From assembly GCF_030646925.1 (NCBI RefSeq), contig NZ_JAUSKL010000021.1, forward strand, positions 35,981-99,980: 64,000 nt of DNA. Direction: 5' to 3'. Origin of the DNA: Candidatus Binatus sp. (GTDB lineage: Bacteria > Desulfobacterota > Binatia > Binatales > Binataceae). The position numbers were made by a program, and so were the translations under genes. Below the pieces are notes generated by a model, which was not told the origin of the DNA, ran no database searches, and saw only the letters and a program-made list of their open reading frames with translations. This document shows, piece after piece, positions 8,840-17,748 of this stretch (the first letter of the stretch is position 1; every line of letters begins with the position of its first letter).

Positions 8840-10634
8840 CCAGACGCAGGATGCGCCGCGCGGCGGCCCTGACGCGCGACCTGATCGCGATGCGTTGCCG
8901 CAACTCCTTCATCGGGCGGTAGCCCAAAGCCAGCAGCGTCGCAAAGCTGGCAAGGTTGTCGTATGGCAAGACTTCCAGCCGATACATCCTGCTGCGATCG
9001 GTCGCGAGGCAGTTGATGCCCGCATCAGTAGTAAACGATAGCTCGAACGTTCTGCCGGCTGAATCGCTTACATCTTCGTTGTGGGATCCGAACGGGTAGG
9101 CAAGGGTCTCAGGCGCCGAGCCAAGTAGGTGCCCCAGCTCCTTCGAACTATCGACTAACTCAGCTTCCAATTGCCGGGGCGAGAGCGAAGTCAGGTGAGG
9201 ATGATTGCTGGTATGCGAGCCAAACTCGATTCCCTGTGCGCCCCATTCGCGTATCTGCGCTTCGCTTAGCAACGGCAATAGCGACCACGTTCCGGTGTCC
9301 CATTGGTTGGTCTTGCCGATGCAAGATGCGACCAGAAACACAGTAGCCGTCATGCCGTGACGCTTGAGTGCGGGAAAGGCGTATTGCGCCAGATCCTGGT
9401 AGCCGTCGTCGAAGGTGATAAGCACCGGCTTGGACGGCAGCGCGCGTCCATGCCGGCACCATGCTATCCAGTCAGCAGGACGAATCGTTGTATAGCCGCG
9501 CCTATTAAGCCACCTAAGCTGCTGTTCGAAGTTGTCTGGCGAAACCGTGAGCAGAGGATAGGCGCCATCGTGCGCAGGCCCGACGTGGTGATAGAGCAGC
9601 ACCGGCAGGCGCATCCCGACTTCCTCGCGGAGCTTATTCCATGAACCGGCAGCTTCCATCGCGCCGCGATAGGTCCCGATACTCTGGCGATGGTCAAGCA
9701 GGTTCATCGCGGCGCGGCGCATCGTAGGGATATTCGAAAGAGCGCTGGCGATGCCGAACGGTATCTGCAGCAAATAGTCGGTAGCTGATGACCGCGTCAG
9801 CAGCTCGCGGACGCGCGCCTTCAACGATGATCCACTTTGTAGATTTCCGAGCGGCGCCCGCCGCCGATTCTCGGGATAGGTGCGGCAGAAGAGTAGTTGG
9901 CTTTTGCCGTACCAGCGGACGTCGAAGTTGATGAACTCGCGCATCGACTTGCGGTAAACGTGCCGCACGACGAGGCCGCGGACGAATCGGAGCCGCGCTC
10001 CCGCGCGCGCGAGCCGCACGCCGAATTCGATGTCCTCATCGGCGAAGCGGAAACGCTCGTCGAATCCGCCCGCATCGATCAATAAACGACGCGGCGCTGA
10101 AGCGTGCGCGAATCGAAGTGATTGCCACCACTCGACGCCGGGGGCCGCGCGCGCTTTCTCGAGCCATCGATGCTCCCGGTCGTGACGCCACTCGGTCAGC
10201 ATCCCGGGCGTACTTTGCGGCGACAGCTCGATCTCGCCCATCACGATCACGCGATCTTCAGTGCTTGCGCGATCCTCCTCCTCGTGCGCTTCGACGTGCC
10301 GCCGCAGCAGGCTCGCCTCGCACATCATGTCGTCGTCGAGAAATAGCACCAGCCGTCCACGCGCCGCCCGGAGCCCGGCGTTACGCGCCGCGGAAATGCC
10401 CGCGTTGGATTGCTCGATTACCCGCACCTGCGCAAAAGCCTCGTGCTTGAGCGCATCGATAGTGCCGTCGGTCGAGCCGTCCACTACGACGATCACCTCG
10501 CGCCGCTCCGGCGCCAAATCCTGCTCGAGCACCGTCGGCAGCGTCAGCAGCAGGATGTCGCGGCGGTTGTAGGTGGGGATGACGACCGAGATGTCCGGCG
10601 CTATGTCGGGCAAAATATCGTGACAGTTCGTCAT
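8829..10634 (-). CDS. Family 2 glycosyltransferase fused to a polysaccharide deacetylase domain
   Basis: The 601-residue product has a GT-A domain with SVVIPTYNRRD (16-26) and the metal-binding acidic run LFLDDD (97-102), then a linker, then a NodB-type domain. That domain carries TFDDG (from residue 407), the metal motif SHTSNHPH (473-480), and LAYPFG. All expected metal ligands are present, so both halves look active. The open frame extends upstream to 11057, but the correct start is the ATG at 10634, which overlaps the stop of the GT4 gene as ATGA. It may add a sugar and de-N-acetylate the product; a periplasmic role is less likely without a signal peptide. Confidence 0.87.
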   Translation of the reverse strand: MTNCHDILPDIAPDISVVIPTYNRRDILLLTLPTVLEQDLAPERREVIVVVDGSTDGTIDALKHEAFAQVRVIEQSNAGISAARNAGLRAARGRLVLFLDDDMMCEASLLRRHVEAHEEEDRASTEDRVIVMGEIELSPQSTPGMLTEWRHDREHRWLEKARAAPGVEWWQSLRFAHASAPRRLLIDAGGFDERFRFADEDIEFGVRLARAGARLRFVRGLVVRHVYRKSMREFINFDVRWYGKSQLLFCRTYPENRRRAPLGNLQSGSSLKARVRELLTRSSATDYLLQIPFGIASALSNIPTMRRAAMNLLDHRQSIGTYRGAMEAAGSWNKLREEVGMRLPVLLYHHVGPAHDGAYPLLTVSPDNFEQQLRWLNRRGYTTIRPADWIAWCRHGRALPSKPVLITFDDGYQDLAQYAFPALKRHGMTATVFLVASCIGKTNQWDTGTWSLLPLLSEAQIREWGAQGIEFGSHTSNHPHLTSLSPRQLEAELVDSSKELGHLLGSAPETLAYPFGSHNEDVSDSAGRTFELSFTTDAGINCLATDRSRMYRLEVLPYDNLASFATLLALGYRPMKELRQRIAIRSRVRAAARRILRLDAA

Positions 10635-11872
10635 GGCAAGGGCCTGACGCCGGCGTGCGCTGGACTCGAGTGCGGCCTCGACATCCGGAACGATTCGATC
10701 GCGGCGCCGTACAATTCTTCGCGCAGCAACGCTATCCGCTTCGGATCGAATTCGCGTCGCACCGCCGCTCGCGCTCTTTCGCCGGCCTCGCCGGCATACG
10801 CCGCGTCGATCAGATACGGCTTGAGCGCCGATGCCAGCGCCGCCGGATCGCGTGGAGCGACCACCGCGCCGCCGCCGCAATCCGCGATGAACGGCGCCAG
10901 CCCCGACCCCGAGGTCACCACCGCCGCGCGACCCGCGGCCATCGCCTCGAGCGTGGCGAAGCTGAAGTTCTCGAACACCGACGGCTGCGCGAAAACTCGA
11001 CTCGACGCATACAACTCGCCGAGCTTGCCGCGCGCGACATGACCGAGAAACGTGCATCCATCAAAACTTCGCGCAAAACTTCGCGGAGAAGACCAGGCCA
11101 GTCGCGGCAACCCGGAACTTCCCGCCGCGTCGTATTCGCCCGCGAATCGCGCCGATACGTCGGGCATCTCGTCGCGCAGGATCGCGATCGCGTCGATCAG
11201 CACCTCGGGCGCTTTCCGCGCGTCGAGCCGGCCGGCGAACTGCACGATTCGCCCGGTTCCCGAAGCGGGCGGCGTGACCCATTGCTGCGATTCGATCGGA
11301 TACGGAATCACCTGGATCGCGTCGCGCTCGACCCAGCCCATCGCCGCGATTTCAACCGCCAGGACCGCCGACGGCGATGTCACCGCGGTCGCGCGGCTGA
11401 CGCTCATCCGCTCCAGCCGCCCGGCAAGACGCGTGTCCGTGCTTTCGCGCACACCTTTGTGCCGCAGCGCCAGCGTAAGCGGTGTATGCAGATGAGCGAC
11501 CGTTGGCACATTGCCGAGCGCCGCAAACATCCATCCTTCCGCATCCCAGTCGGGATATTCCACCACGTCGAAAATTGTTCTGAGCCGGCGCGCCTCGCGA
11601 TAGTTGAACGCGCCCAGCCACGCGCGATGCGCCGTTTCGCCGAATCGAAGTCGCGACGCTCCCCGGATTCGCGGCAGTCGCCGGCGATGCACCCACACGC
11701 CATCTTCGAGCCCGTCGCCCGTCCGATGCGCCATCGCGCACGACAGCACGTGAACTTCGTGGCCGCGACGCGCCAGCGCCGGCGCGATACACTCGACGTA
11801 CGATCCGATTCCACCCCAGCCCGGAGTTTCCGGCGGAAATTCCTCCGAAACCAGCAGAATCTTCAGCGGCAC
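10631..11872 (-). CDS. Family 4 glycosyltransferase
   Basis: The 413-residue GT-B enzyme has the N-terminal EEFPPETPGWGGIGSYVE loop, a second Rossmann domain starting GRIVQFAGRLDARKAPEVLI, and the donor-site motif ending VFENFSFATLEAMAAG with the two conserved acidic residues of GT4 enzymes. It should transfer a sugar from a nucleotide donor to a lipid-linked glycan in the cytoplasm. It overlaps the neighbouring GT2 genes at both ends (10 and 4 bases), placing it firmly in the operon. Confidence 0.9.
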   Translation of the reverse strand: MPLKILLVSEEFPPETPGWGGIGSYVECIAPALARRGHEVHVLSCAMAHRTGDGLEDGVWVHRRRLPRIRGASRLRFGETAHRAWLGAFNYREARRLRTIFDVVEYPDWDAEGWMFAALGNVPTVAHLHTPLTLALRHKGVRESTDTRLAGRLERMSVSRATAVTSPSAVLAVEIAAMGWVERDAIQVIPYPIESQQWVTPPASGTGRIVQFAGRLDARKAPEVLIDAIAILRDEMPDVSARFAGEYDAAGSSGLPRLAWSSPRSFARSFDGCTFLGHVARGKLGELYASSRVFAQPSVFENFSFATLEAMAAGRAAVVTSGSGLAPFIADCGGGAVVAPRDPAALASALKPYLIDAAYAGEAGERARAAVRREFDPKRIALLREELYGAAIESFRMSRPHSSPAHAGVRPLP

Positions 11873-13614
11873 TTCGATTCCGTCCTCAACAACGCTGGGC
11901 TGATCGCCGCCGCCCGAAAATCACTACGATTGTTCTTCAGCGGATGCATCCCTAACCTCACGCGGCACGCGAAATCGAGCATCGTGTCGGTGCCTCGTAT
12001 CGCGATTCGCCTGAGCAGCGCCGGATCGGTTCCGAGATAATTGAACCCACGCGCATCGGTGAAGCCGAGCGCGAAGACTTTCCCCACCGCCTCACGTATC
12101 TTGCTTGGAACCTGGCCTTCAGCATACGCGAACGCGATCGGACGCGCGCCCGCCACGCGCGCGAGATCCTCGGCACTGGCCGCGATTTCCGCGTCGAGCT
12201 CCGAATCCCGAAGTGCGGCGAGATTTGATTCGCGCCGCTCGCGCACACCGAACTCAATCCCGCGTGCGCTCCACGACCTAACCTGCTCCGCGGTAATTGC
12301 GCCGCGCGCCCTCGATCCATTGGTCGACGCCGATTCGCTGCCCTGCGCGATTCGTCCCGCAGCGATAAAAACTGCGGCGCAGAATCCGTGACGCCCGAGC
12401 ACCGGAAAAATGTAATCGGTCATCTCGCTGGAATCGTTGTCGAACGTCAGCATCATCGCGTGCGGCGGCAACGGCGTGCCCCGGCTGATCCACCCGAACC
12501 ACTGCGACGGCGTGATCGTCGCGAAGTTCCAGCGTGCCAGCCATTCCATCTGCCGCTCGAACGCGGCGCGCGACACGCACAATTCAGGGTCGATCGCCGC
12601 CGACGGCGCGCCCACACGATGATAGAGCAGCACCGGCAATTTCACCGAGAACTCGCGCTCGAATGCCCGCCACGACCCCGCTTCCTGTTTCGCGCTGCGG
12701 AAGAGCGCATTTCCTCTGCGGAACTCGAGCAGCCGCATCGCGATACCCTCGGCGATGCCGCCCATCTCCGATGCAGCCTCGGCGCCGCGATAGATCGGCG
12801 CGAGCACCTCGTCGAGCGAGAACGGGGCACGCACGGCCGCGCGCCGCAGCAGCCGGGTGATCGCCGAGCCCTGATCGAATCCGGCGAGCGGCGAAACCGG
12901 CCGATACTCCGGATGCTTGCGGCAGAGGCGAACCTCGTTCCTGCCGCGCGCCCGGCAATCGTTCTGCACCATCGCGTCCGCGCTCTTGACGTATATTTCG
13001 CTCGCCACTGCGTCCGGCAGATACCGAAATTCCACGCCCGCCTTTCTGAGCCTGATCCCCAGATCGAACTCCTCGCAGGCGCCGACCAGGGTCTCATCGA
13101 ATCCGCCGTACGCGAGTAACAACTCCCGCGGCGCTGAATAGTTGGCGCATACCGCGATATCGCGCGGCCAGTCCGGTCCCGACGCCAACATGCGCTCCGC
13201 CCGCGCCACGCTCGCGCGACGAACCCATCGAGTCGCGAGCGTGCGCGGACTTTCCTCTGACACCAGCACCGGTCCCATCGCGACCAGCGGGCCGTTCCGA
13301 TGAGCGCAGGCGTGCGCGCGAACGAGCCTTTGATCGCAAATCAGATCGTCGTCCAGGAACAGGACCAACTCCCCGGCCGCCTTCCTGATTCCCGAATTTC
13401 GGGCCGCCGCCAGACCGCGGCGCTCCTGCTGCACAATCGACAAGCGTCCCTCGAGCGACAGGCTGCGGAGCCATTCGTAGGTCGCGTCGTCCGGACCGTC
13501 GATCACGACGACTATTTCGTATGCGTTACCCGCGATGTCCTGTTGCAGGACGGTCGGCAGCGTGCGCTTCAACACCTCGAGACGGCCATAGGTCGCCAGC
13601 ACCGCCGAAATCAT
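11863..13614 (-). CDS. Family 2 glycosyltransferase fused to a degenerate deacetylase domain
   Basis: The 583-residue product is a paralogue of the fusion at 8829-10634 with the same order: GT-A domain (LATYGRLEVL at the start, LFLDDD acidic motif), linker, NodB-like domain. In the second domain the catalytic TFDDG is replaced by TFDND (from residue 390), the His-rich SHTSNHPH by VRERRESN (about 457-464), and YPFG by YAEG. The metal ligands are therefore gone while the fold-specific segments (LPVLLYHRVG, RHGFCAAVFIAAG, RGIEFG) remain. It is the first gene of the minus-strand operon. The GT half looks active; the second half is probably a pseudo-enzyme. Confidence 0.85.
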   Translation of the reverse strand: MISAVLATYGRLEVLKRTLPTVLQQDIAGNAYEIVVVIDGPDDATYEWLRSLSLEGRLSIVQQERRGLAAARNSGIRKAAGELVLFLDDDLICDQRLVRAHACAHRNGPLVAMGPVLVSEESPRTLATRWVRRASVARAERMLASGPDWPRDIAVCANYSAPRELLLAYGGFDETLVGACEEFDLGIRLRKAGVEFRYLPDAVASEIYVKSADAMVQNDCRARGRNEVRLCRKHPEYRPVSPLAGFDQGSAITRLLRRAAVRAPFSLDEVLAPIYRGAEAASEMGGIAEGIAMRLLEFRRGNALFRSAKQEAGSWRAFEREFSVKLPVLLYHRVGAPSAAIDPELCVSRAAFERQMEWLARWNFATITPSQWFGWISRGTPLPPHAMMLTFDNDSSEMTDYIFPVLGRHGFCAAVFIAAGRIAQGSESASTNGSRARGAITAEQVRSWSARGIEFGVRERRESNLAALRDSELDAEIAASAEDLARVAGARPIAFAYAEGQVPSKIREAVGKVFALGFTDARGFNYLGTDPALLRRIAIRGTDTMLDFACRVRLGMHPLKNNRSDFRAAAISPALLRTESKCR

Positions 13615-13624
13615 CTAGCGCACT

Positions 13625-13790
13625 ACCTTCGGCAAATTGCGGGGCCGATATAACGATAGCCTCGATCGGGCATGCGTCCGCCGCCGCATGCGCCAATTCG
13701 AGCGTGCGCTCCATTCGAAAATCGTATCGCCGGCAAATCGCAAAACCGACCAGATATTAGCCAATCGCGCCCGTTCTCGCGATGCGTTTC
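13625..13790 (-). pseudogene. Possible ferredoxin C-terminal remnant
   Basis: One minus-strand frame reads ERTLELAHAAADACPIEAIV, which resembles the last helix and fourth cysteine (A-x-x-C-P-x-x-A-I) of [3Fe-4S]/[4Fe-4S] ferredoxins that partner with oxygenases. The upstream part is in another frame and the three other cysteines are not visible in order. It lies upstream of the first glycosyltransferase start. This is a short similarity and may be chance. The rest of the 378-base divergent gap to 13993 shows no other gene; promoters for both directions are expected there but I cannot name a clear one. Confidence 0.25.
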
Positions 13791-13992
13791 CGCTGGTTGC
13801 GCCTCCGAACCATCCCAAAATCCGGGTGACCCAGGCACCGAACCGCGATTTTCCACGGAATCCTCTCAGCCGCGAATCTAATCTTTGTGGGTAGACATGC
13901 CCATCATAGCACACTAAAGTATGCCATGTCATTCGATTGCCTACGTACAGTAGGTAAAACGCGCCAAAATGTAGCAAAGGGAGGTTGCAAGG

Positions 13993-14145
13993 ATGTTTGA
14001 GTTAGTTGGAGATGTCTGGGGCTTCACCAGGGCGCAGCAAAAATACTGGATGATCCCGCTCATTGCTGCGTTGCTTGCCGTGGGTGGACTCGTAGTCGTC
14101 GCTCAATCGTCTGCGATCGCGCCATTCATTTATACGCTGTTCTAG
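13993..14145 (+). CDS. DUF5989 family small membrane protein
   Basis: The 50-residue protein starts MFELVGDVWGFTRAQQKYWM and continues with one membrane helix (IPLIAALLAVGGLVVVAQSS) and the short tail FIYTLF. This is the pattern of the DUF5989 family found beside SxtJ and carbamoyltransferase genes. A GGGAGG Shine-Dalgarno lies nine bases before the ATG. It is nine bases before the carbamoyltransferase start and opens the four-gene cassette. Its role is unknown; the conserved placement suggests a membrane scaffold or subunit for the SxtJ/carbamoyltransferase pair. Confidence 0.85.
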   Translation: MFELVGDVWGFTRAQQKYWMIPLIAALLAVGGLVVVAQSSAIAPFIYTLF

Positions 14146-14154
14146 AAGTGCAGA

Positions 14155-16008
14155 GTGAAGATACTCGGTATCTCCGCCTACTATCATGACAGCGCGGCAG
14201 CCCTGGTCGCTGACGGCGAGATCGTTGCCGCGGCCCAGGAAGAACGCTTTTCCCGCCGCAAGCACGACGATCGATTCCCCAAGGCTGCGATCGCGTGGTG
14301 CCTCAAGGCCGGCGGCCTCGATTTGTGCGACCTCGACAGTATCGTCTTCTACGACAAGCCGATGCTCAAATTCGATCGGCTGCTCGAGACCTACCTCGGC
14401 TACGCGCCCCGCGGTTTCGCCTCGTTTGTCGCCGCGATGCCGGTCTGGCTCAAAGACAAGCTGAACCTCAAATCGATGCTCCGCCAGGAACTGGCCGGGC
14501 TTGCTGGATGCCGCCCCAAGGATCTGCCGGCGCTCTACTTCACTGAGCATCACCAGGCGCACGCGGCTTCCGCTTTTTTCCCGAGCCCCTTTCCTCGCGC
14601 CGCGATTCTCTGCCTCGACGGAGTCGGAGAGTGGGCCACTACGTCGGTCTGGCTCGGCGATGGAAACGATCTGACGCCGGTCTGGCAGATTAACTTCCCA
14701 CATTCGCTCGGGCTGCTGTACTCGGCCTTTACCTACTACACCGGCTTCAAGGTCAATTCGGGCGAATACAAGTTGATGGGTCTCGCGCCGTACGGTGAGC
14801 CGCGCTACGCCGCGACGATCCTGCGGGAACTCATCGACTTGAAGCCCGACGGCACCTTCCGCCTCAACATGGAGTACTTCAACTACGCGACCGGGCGGAC
14901 GATGACCAACGAGCGCTTCGACCGCCTGTTCGGCGGTCCGCCGCGCCATCCTGACAGCCCCATCTGTCAGCGCGAGATGGACCTGGCCGCGTCGATCCAG
15001 AACGTCACCGAGGAGGCGATGCTGCGGCTCGCTCGCACCGTTCATCGCGAGCTCGACACCGATCACCTATGCCTGGCGGGCGGCGTAGCACTGAACTGCG
15101 TGGCCAATGGCAGGATTCTGCGCGAAGGTCCGTTTCGCGACATCTGGGTTCAGCCGGCCGCCGACGACGCCGGCGGCGCGCTGGGCGCCGCTTTGTCGTA
15201 CTGGCATCAGTACCTTGAAAGGCCCAAGGCCGCGCGTGAGGGCGACGCGATGCTAGGCGGCTATCTCGGGCCGAGCTTCACCGACGACGAAATCGAGCAA
15301 GCGCTGCTGAAGGTTGGCGCGCGCTACCACAAGCTTGGCGAGGATGAGCTACTCGGCAAGGTCGCGGAAAAGCTGGCGCGCGAAAACGTGGTCGGATGGT
15401 TCCAGGGTCGGATGGAATTTGGTCCGCGCGCACTCGGCGCGCGATCGATTCTCGGCGATCCGCGGAGCCCCACGATGCAATCTACCTTGAATCTCAAGAT
15501 CAAGTATCGCGAATCGTTCCGCCCTTTCGCTCCAGCTATCCTCGCCGAACGAGTCAGCGACTACTTTGAGCTTGACCGCTCAAGTCCTTACATGTCGCTG
15601 GTTGCACCGGTCCTTAAGGATAAGCGAATACCTGTCATGGCGGACGCCGAGCACCTGGCAGGCATCGACCGCATCAATCAGGTCCGCTCGACCATTCCGG
15701 CCGTGACGCACGTCGATCATTCGGCGCGCATCCAGACCGTGCATCGCCAGACCAATCCGCTGTTTTACAGCTTGCTAAAGAAGTTCGAGGAGCTAACCGG
15801 ATGCCCGCTGCTGGTGAATACCTCCTTCAACGTGCGCGGCGAGCCGATCGTTTGCACGCCTGCGGATGCCTACCGATGCTTCATGCGAACTGAAATGGAC
15901 TACCTCGTTATAGGTAGCTTCATCCTGCCTAAGGTCGAGCAGTTTCCGTGGAAGCGCGATGACCTATCGCAGCAAGAGTTCGAGCTCGACCAGGAGAGGA
16001 GCAGTTGA
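14155..16008 (+). CDS. Carbamoyltransferase (NodU/CmcH/TobZ family)
   Basis: The 617-residue enzyme begins with GTG (MKILGISAYYHDSAAALV) and has the Kae1-like N-terminal domain with EHHQAHAASAFF (131-142) and the LCLDGVGEWA loop (152-161), which together bind the metal and carbamoyl-adenylate. The C-terminal YrdC-like/NodU domain includes QGRMEFGPRALGARSIL and LVNTSFNVRGEPIV. The family carbamoylates hydroxyl groups of sugars or natural products using carbamoyl phosphate and ATP. In this place the acceptor is probably a sugar of the nearby glycan. Its stop overlaps the TTG start of the SxtJ gene. Confidence 0.93.
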   Translation: MKILGISAYYHDSAAALVADGEIVAAAQEERFSRRKHDDRFPKAAIAWCLKAGGLDLCDLDSIVFYDKPMLKFDRLLETYLGYAPRGFASFVAAMPVWLKDKLNLKSMLRQELAGLAGCRPKDLPALYFTEHHQAHAASAFFPSPFPRAAILCLDGVGEWATTSVWLGDGNDLTPVWQINFPHSLGLLYSAFTYYTGFKVNSGEYKLMGLAPYGEPRYAATILRELIDLKPDGTFRLNMEYFNYATGRTMTNERFDRLFGGPPRHPDSPICQREMDLAASIQNVTEEAMLRLARTVHRELDTDHLCLAGGVALNCVANGRILREGPFRDIWVQPAADDAGGALGAALSYWHQYLERPKAAREGDAMLGGYLGPSFTDDEIEQALLKVGARYHKLGEDELLGKVAEKLARENVVGWFQGRMEFGPRALGARSILGDPRSPTMQSTLNLKIKYRESFRPFAPAILAERVSDYFELDRSSPYMSLVAPVLKDKRIPVMADAEHLAGIDRINQVRSTIPAVTHVDHSARIQTVHRQTNPLFYSLLKKFEELTGCPLLVNTSFNVRGEPIVCTPADAYRCFMRTEMDYLVIGSFILPKVEQFPWKRDDLSQQEFELDQERSS

Positions 16009-16406
16009 CCGGCGTCCCCGATGATACCAAAGAACTGCGCACCTTTGGCCTGACGGTGGGCGCGATCTTCGGCGGATTGTTCGGCCTCGCGATTCCTTTG
16101 CTGCGCGCGCATCCCTGGCCGCTCTGGCCGTGGATCATCTGCGTGCTGTTCGTCGGCATGGCGGTAGTGGCGCCTGACGCTCTCAAGTACCTCTTCTTAC
16201 TTTGGAGCGCCGTCGGCCACCTTCTGGGAGCAATCAATACGAGGGTGATCTTGGCGATCATCTATAGCTTGATAGTCATTCCGATGGCTTTGGTCATGCG
16301 CGGGCTTGGCAAGGATCCGCTAAGTCGAAAAATCGATCGCAACGCCTCGACCTATCGCGTACCTTCCCGCAAAGCGTCGCGACAAGGCATGGAGCGGCCA
16401 TTCTGA
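16005..16406 (+). CDS. SxtJ family membrane protein
   Basis: The 133-residue product begins at TTG, overlapping the previous stop by four bases. It has three to four hydrophobic segments (FGLTVGAIFGGLFGLAIPLL, PLWPWIICVLFVGMAVV, and a longer one ending AIIYSLIVIPMALVM) and a basic C-terminal tail with KDPLSRKID. This is the SxtJ pattern, a family that travels with carbamoyltransferases and is named from the saxitoxin cluster. Its biochemical role is not established. Overlaps on both sides (the next start shares its stop base) indicate tight co-translation. Confidence 0.82.
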   Translation: MTGVPDDTKELRTFGLTVGAIFGGLFGLAIPLLRAHPWPLWPWIICVLFVGMAVVAPDALKYLFLLWSAVGHLLGAINTRVILAIIYSLIVIPMALVMRGLGKDPLSRKIDRNASTYRVPSRKASRQGMERPF

Positions 16407-17467
16407 TGCCGACTCATACGCGTGAACCATTCCCTAAAAGTGCGCCGCCCCCGCCATTTCAATCGGTGCTGGCAAAGGCCGCTGATATCCTTGCGTGTCC
16501 TGCCTGTAGTGGCAACCTATCGATCATTGGTGCGGCTCTGGATTGCCAGTCGTGCGATAGGTCTTACTCGATCGACCAGGGGATTCCGCAATTGTTTCTG
16601 CCCACGGGATGGGAGCCATCGAGGAAGGACGTCACCGAGATCGTCAGGAGCTTTTACGAGGAGACTCCGTTCCCCAACTACGATTCGGTGGACTCGCGCG
16701 CGAGTCTCATCGAGAAGGCGCGCCGCGGAATGTTTGCCAGGGCGCTCGACCAAGCGATCGGCGAAAGTGCGCGCATCCTGGACGCCGGCTGCGGCACGGG
16801 TCAGCTTAGCAATTTCCTCGGCTTGTGCGCGGGGCGTGAAGTGTTCGGCGCGGACGTCTGCGTGAATTCCTTGCGCTTGGCGCATCGATTCAAGGTCGCG
16901 CAGAGCATCGACAACGTCAGCTTCATGCAGATGAACTTGTTCCGGCCGGCCTTCAAGCCGGATTCCTTCGACCTGGTCATCAGCAATGGCGTACTTCACC
17001 ACACCGCTGATCCATTCGAGGGATTCAAGTCGATCGGCAAGCTGGTCCGCGCGGGCGGCTACGTCGTGGTCGGGTTGTACAACAAGTTCGGCCGCTTGCC
17101 GCTCGACCTCAGGCGCGTGCTTTTCCGCCTCACCGGCGATCGCTTCGAGTGGCTCGATTCACGGTTGCGAGATCCCGCCCTGGATTCGGTTAGGAGGAAA
17201 ACCTGGTTCATGGATCAGTACCGGAATCCGCATGAATCGAAGCATACGATCGATGAAGTGCTTGGCTGGTTCGATAAGACGGGTTTCGAATTCATCAATG
17301 GCATTCCAGCTACCACGCCATTCGCTGGCGTCGGTGATGAGCACGGATTGTTTGAAGCAACTCCCAAGGGTAATTCGCTCGATCACCTTCTGGTGCAACT
17401 GGCGATGATCCTGAAAGGCGGGCGGGAAGGTGGGTTCTTCGTGATGATCGGCCGCAAACGCAACTAG
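16406..17467 (+). CDS. Methyltransferase with N-terminal Trm112-like zinc ribbon
   Basis: The 353-residue protein has a zinc ribbon (ILACPACSGNLSI, then CQSCDRSYSID) ending in GIPQLF, as in Trm112-type domains. A class I methyltransferase core follows with ILDAGCGTGQLSNFLG and SNGVLHHTADP. About 100 extra residues after the core (including WFMDQYRNPHESKHTIDEV) are typical of large uncharacterised members of this group. It is the last gene of the cassette and probably modifies the same substrate as the carbamoyltransferase. The substrate is unknown. Confidence 0.85.
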   Translation: MPTHTREPFPKSAPPPPFQSVLAKAADILACPACSGNLSIIGAALDCQSCDRSYSIDQGIPQLFLPTGWEPSRKDVTEIVRSFYEETPFPNYDSVDSRASLIEKARRGMFARALDQAIGESARILDAGCGTGQLSNFLGLCAGREVFGADVCVNSLRLAHRFKVAQSIDNVSFMQMNLFRPAFKPDSFDLVISNGVLHHTADPFEGFKSIGKLVRAGGYVVVGLYNKFGRLPLDLRRVLFRLTGDRFEWLDSRLRDPALDSVRRKTWFMDQYRNPHESKHTIDEVLGWFDKTGFEFINGIPATTPFAGVGDEHGLFEATPKGNSLDHLLVQLAMILKGGREGGFFVMIGRKRN

Positions 17468-17748
17468 CCTGCGCGTCCGACTATGAATCGGCGACAGCGC
17501 TGTGTCAAGTTGGTACCTGCCGCTATGGCCGCTGCCAGAACCGCCAGCTCGATACGAACACAATCGTGACGAAGCAAAAAACGCCCGATTTATCGATACC
17601 TCGCAGACGTGGCGATTACATGCGCACGCGAGTAGAGTCTTGCGGGATCGAGACGGAATCGCGATGCAATAGACTCGCACTCGTGCTAAAGGAGGCTATC
17701 GCGATCCCGGGTTCGATCCGAAATTATCGAGCGAGATTTTTCAACGAG

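Noticed and set aside
10635..11057. Extending the glycosyltransferase-deacetylase fusion upstream to 11057
   Set aside because: The extra residues are an Arg/Gly-rich readthrough of the GT4 gene; the ATG at 10634 overlaps that gene's stop and precedes the real domain.
10655..12040. A 461-residue plus-strand frame across two glycosyltransferase genes
   Set aside because: Its composition is Arg/Ser-rich and it spans the junction of two well-supported minus-strand genes.
17566..17748. A 61-residue extension at the start of mlaA
   Set aside because: It would bury the signal peptide, and the ATG at 17749 gives a proper Sec signal.
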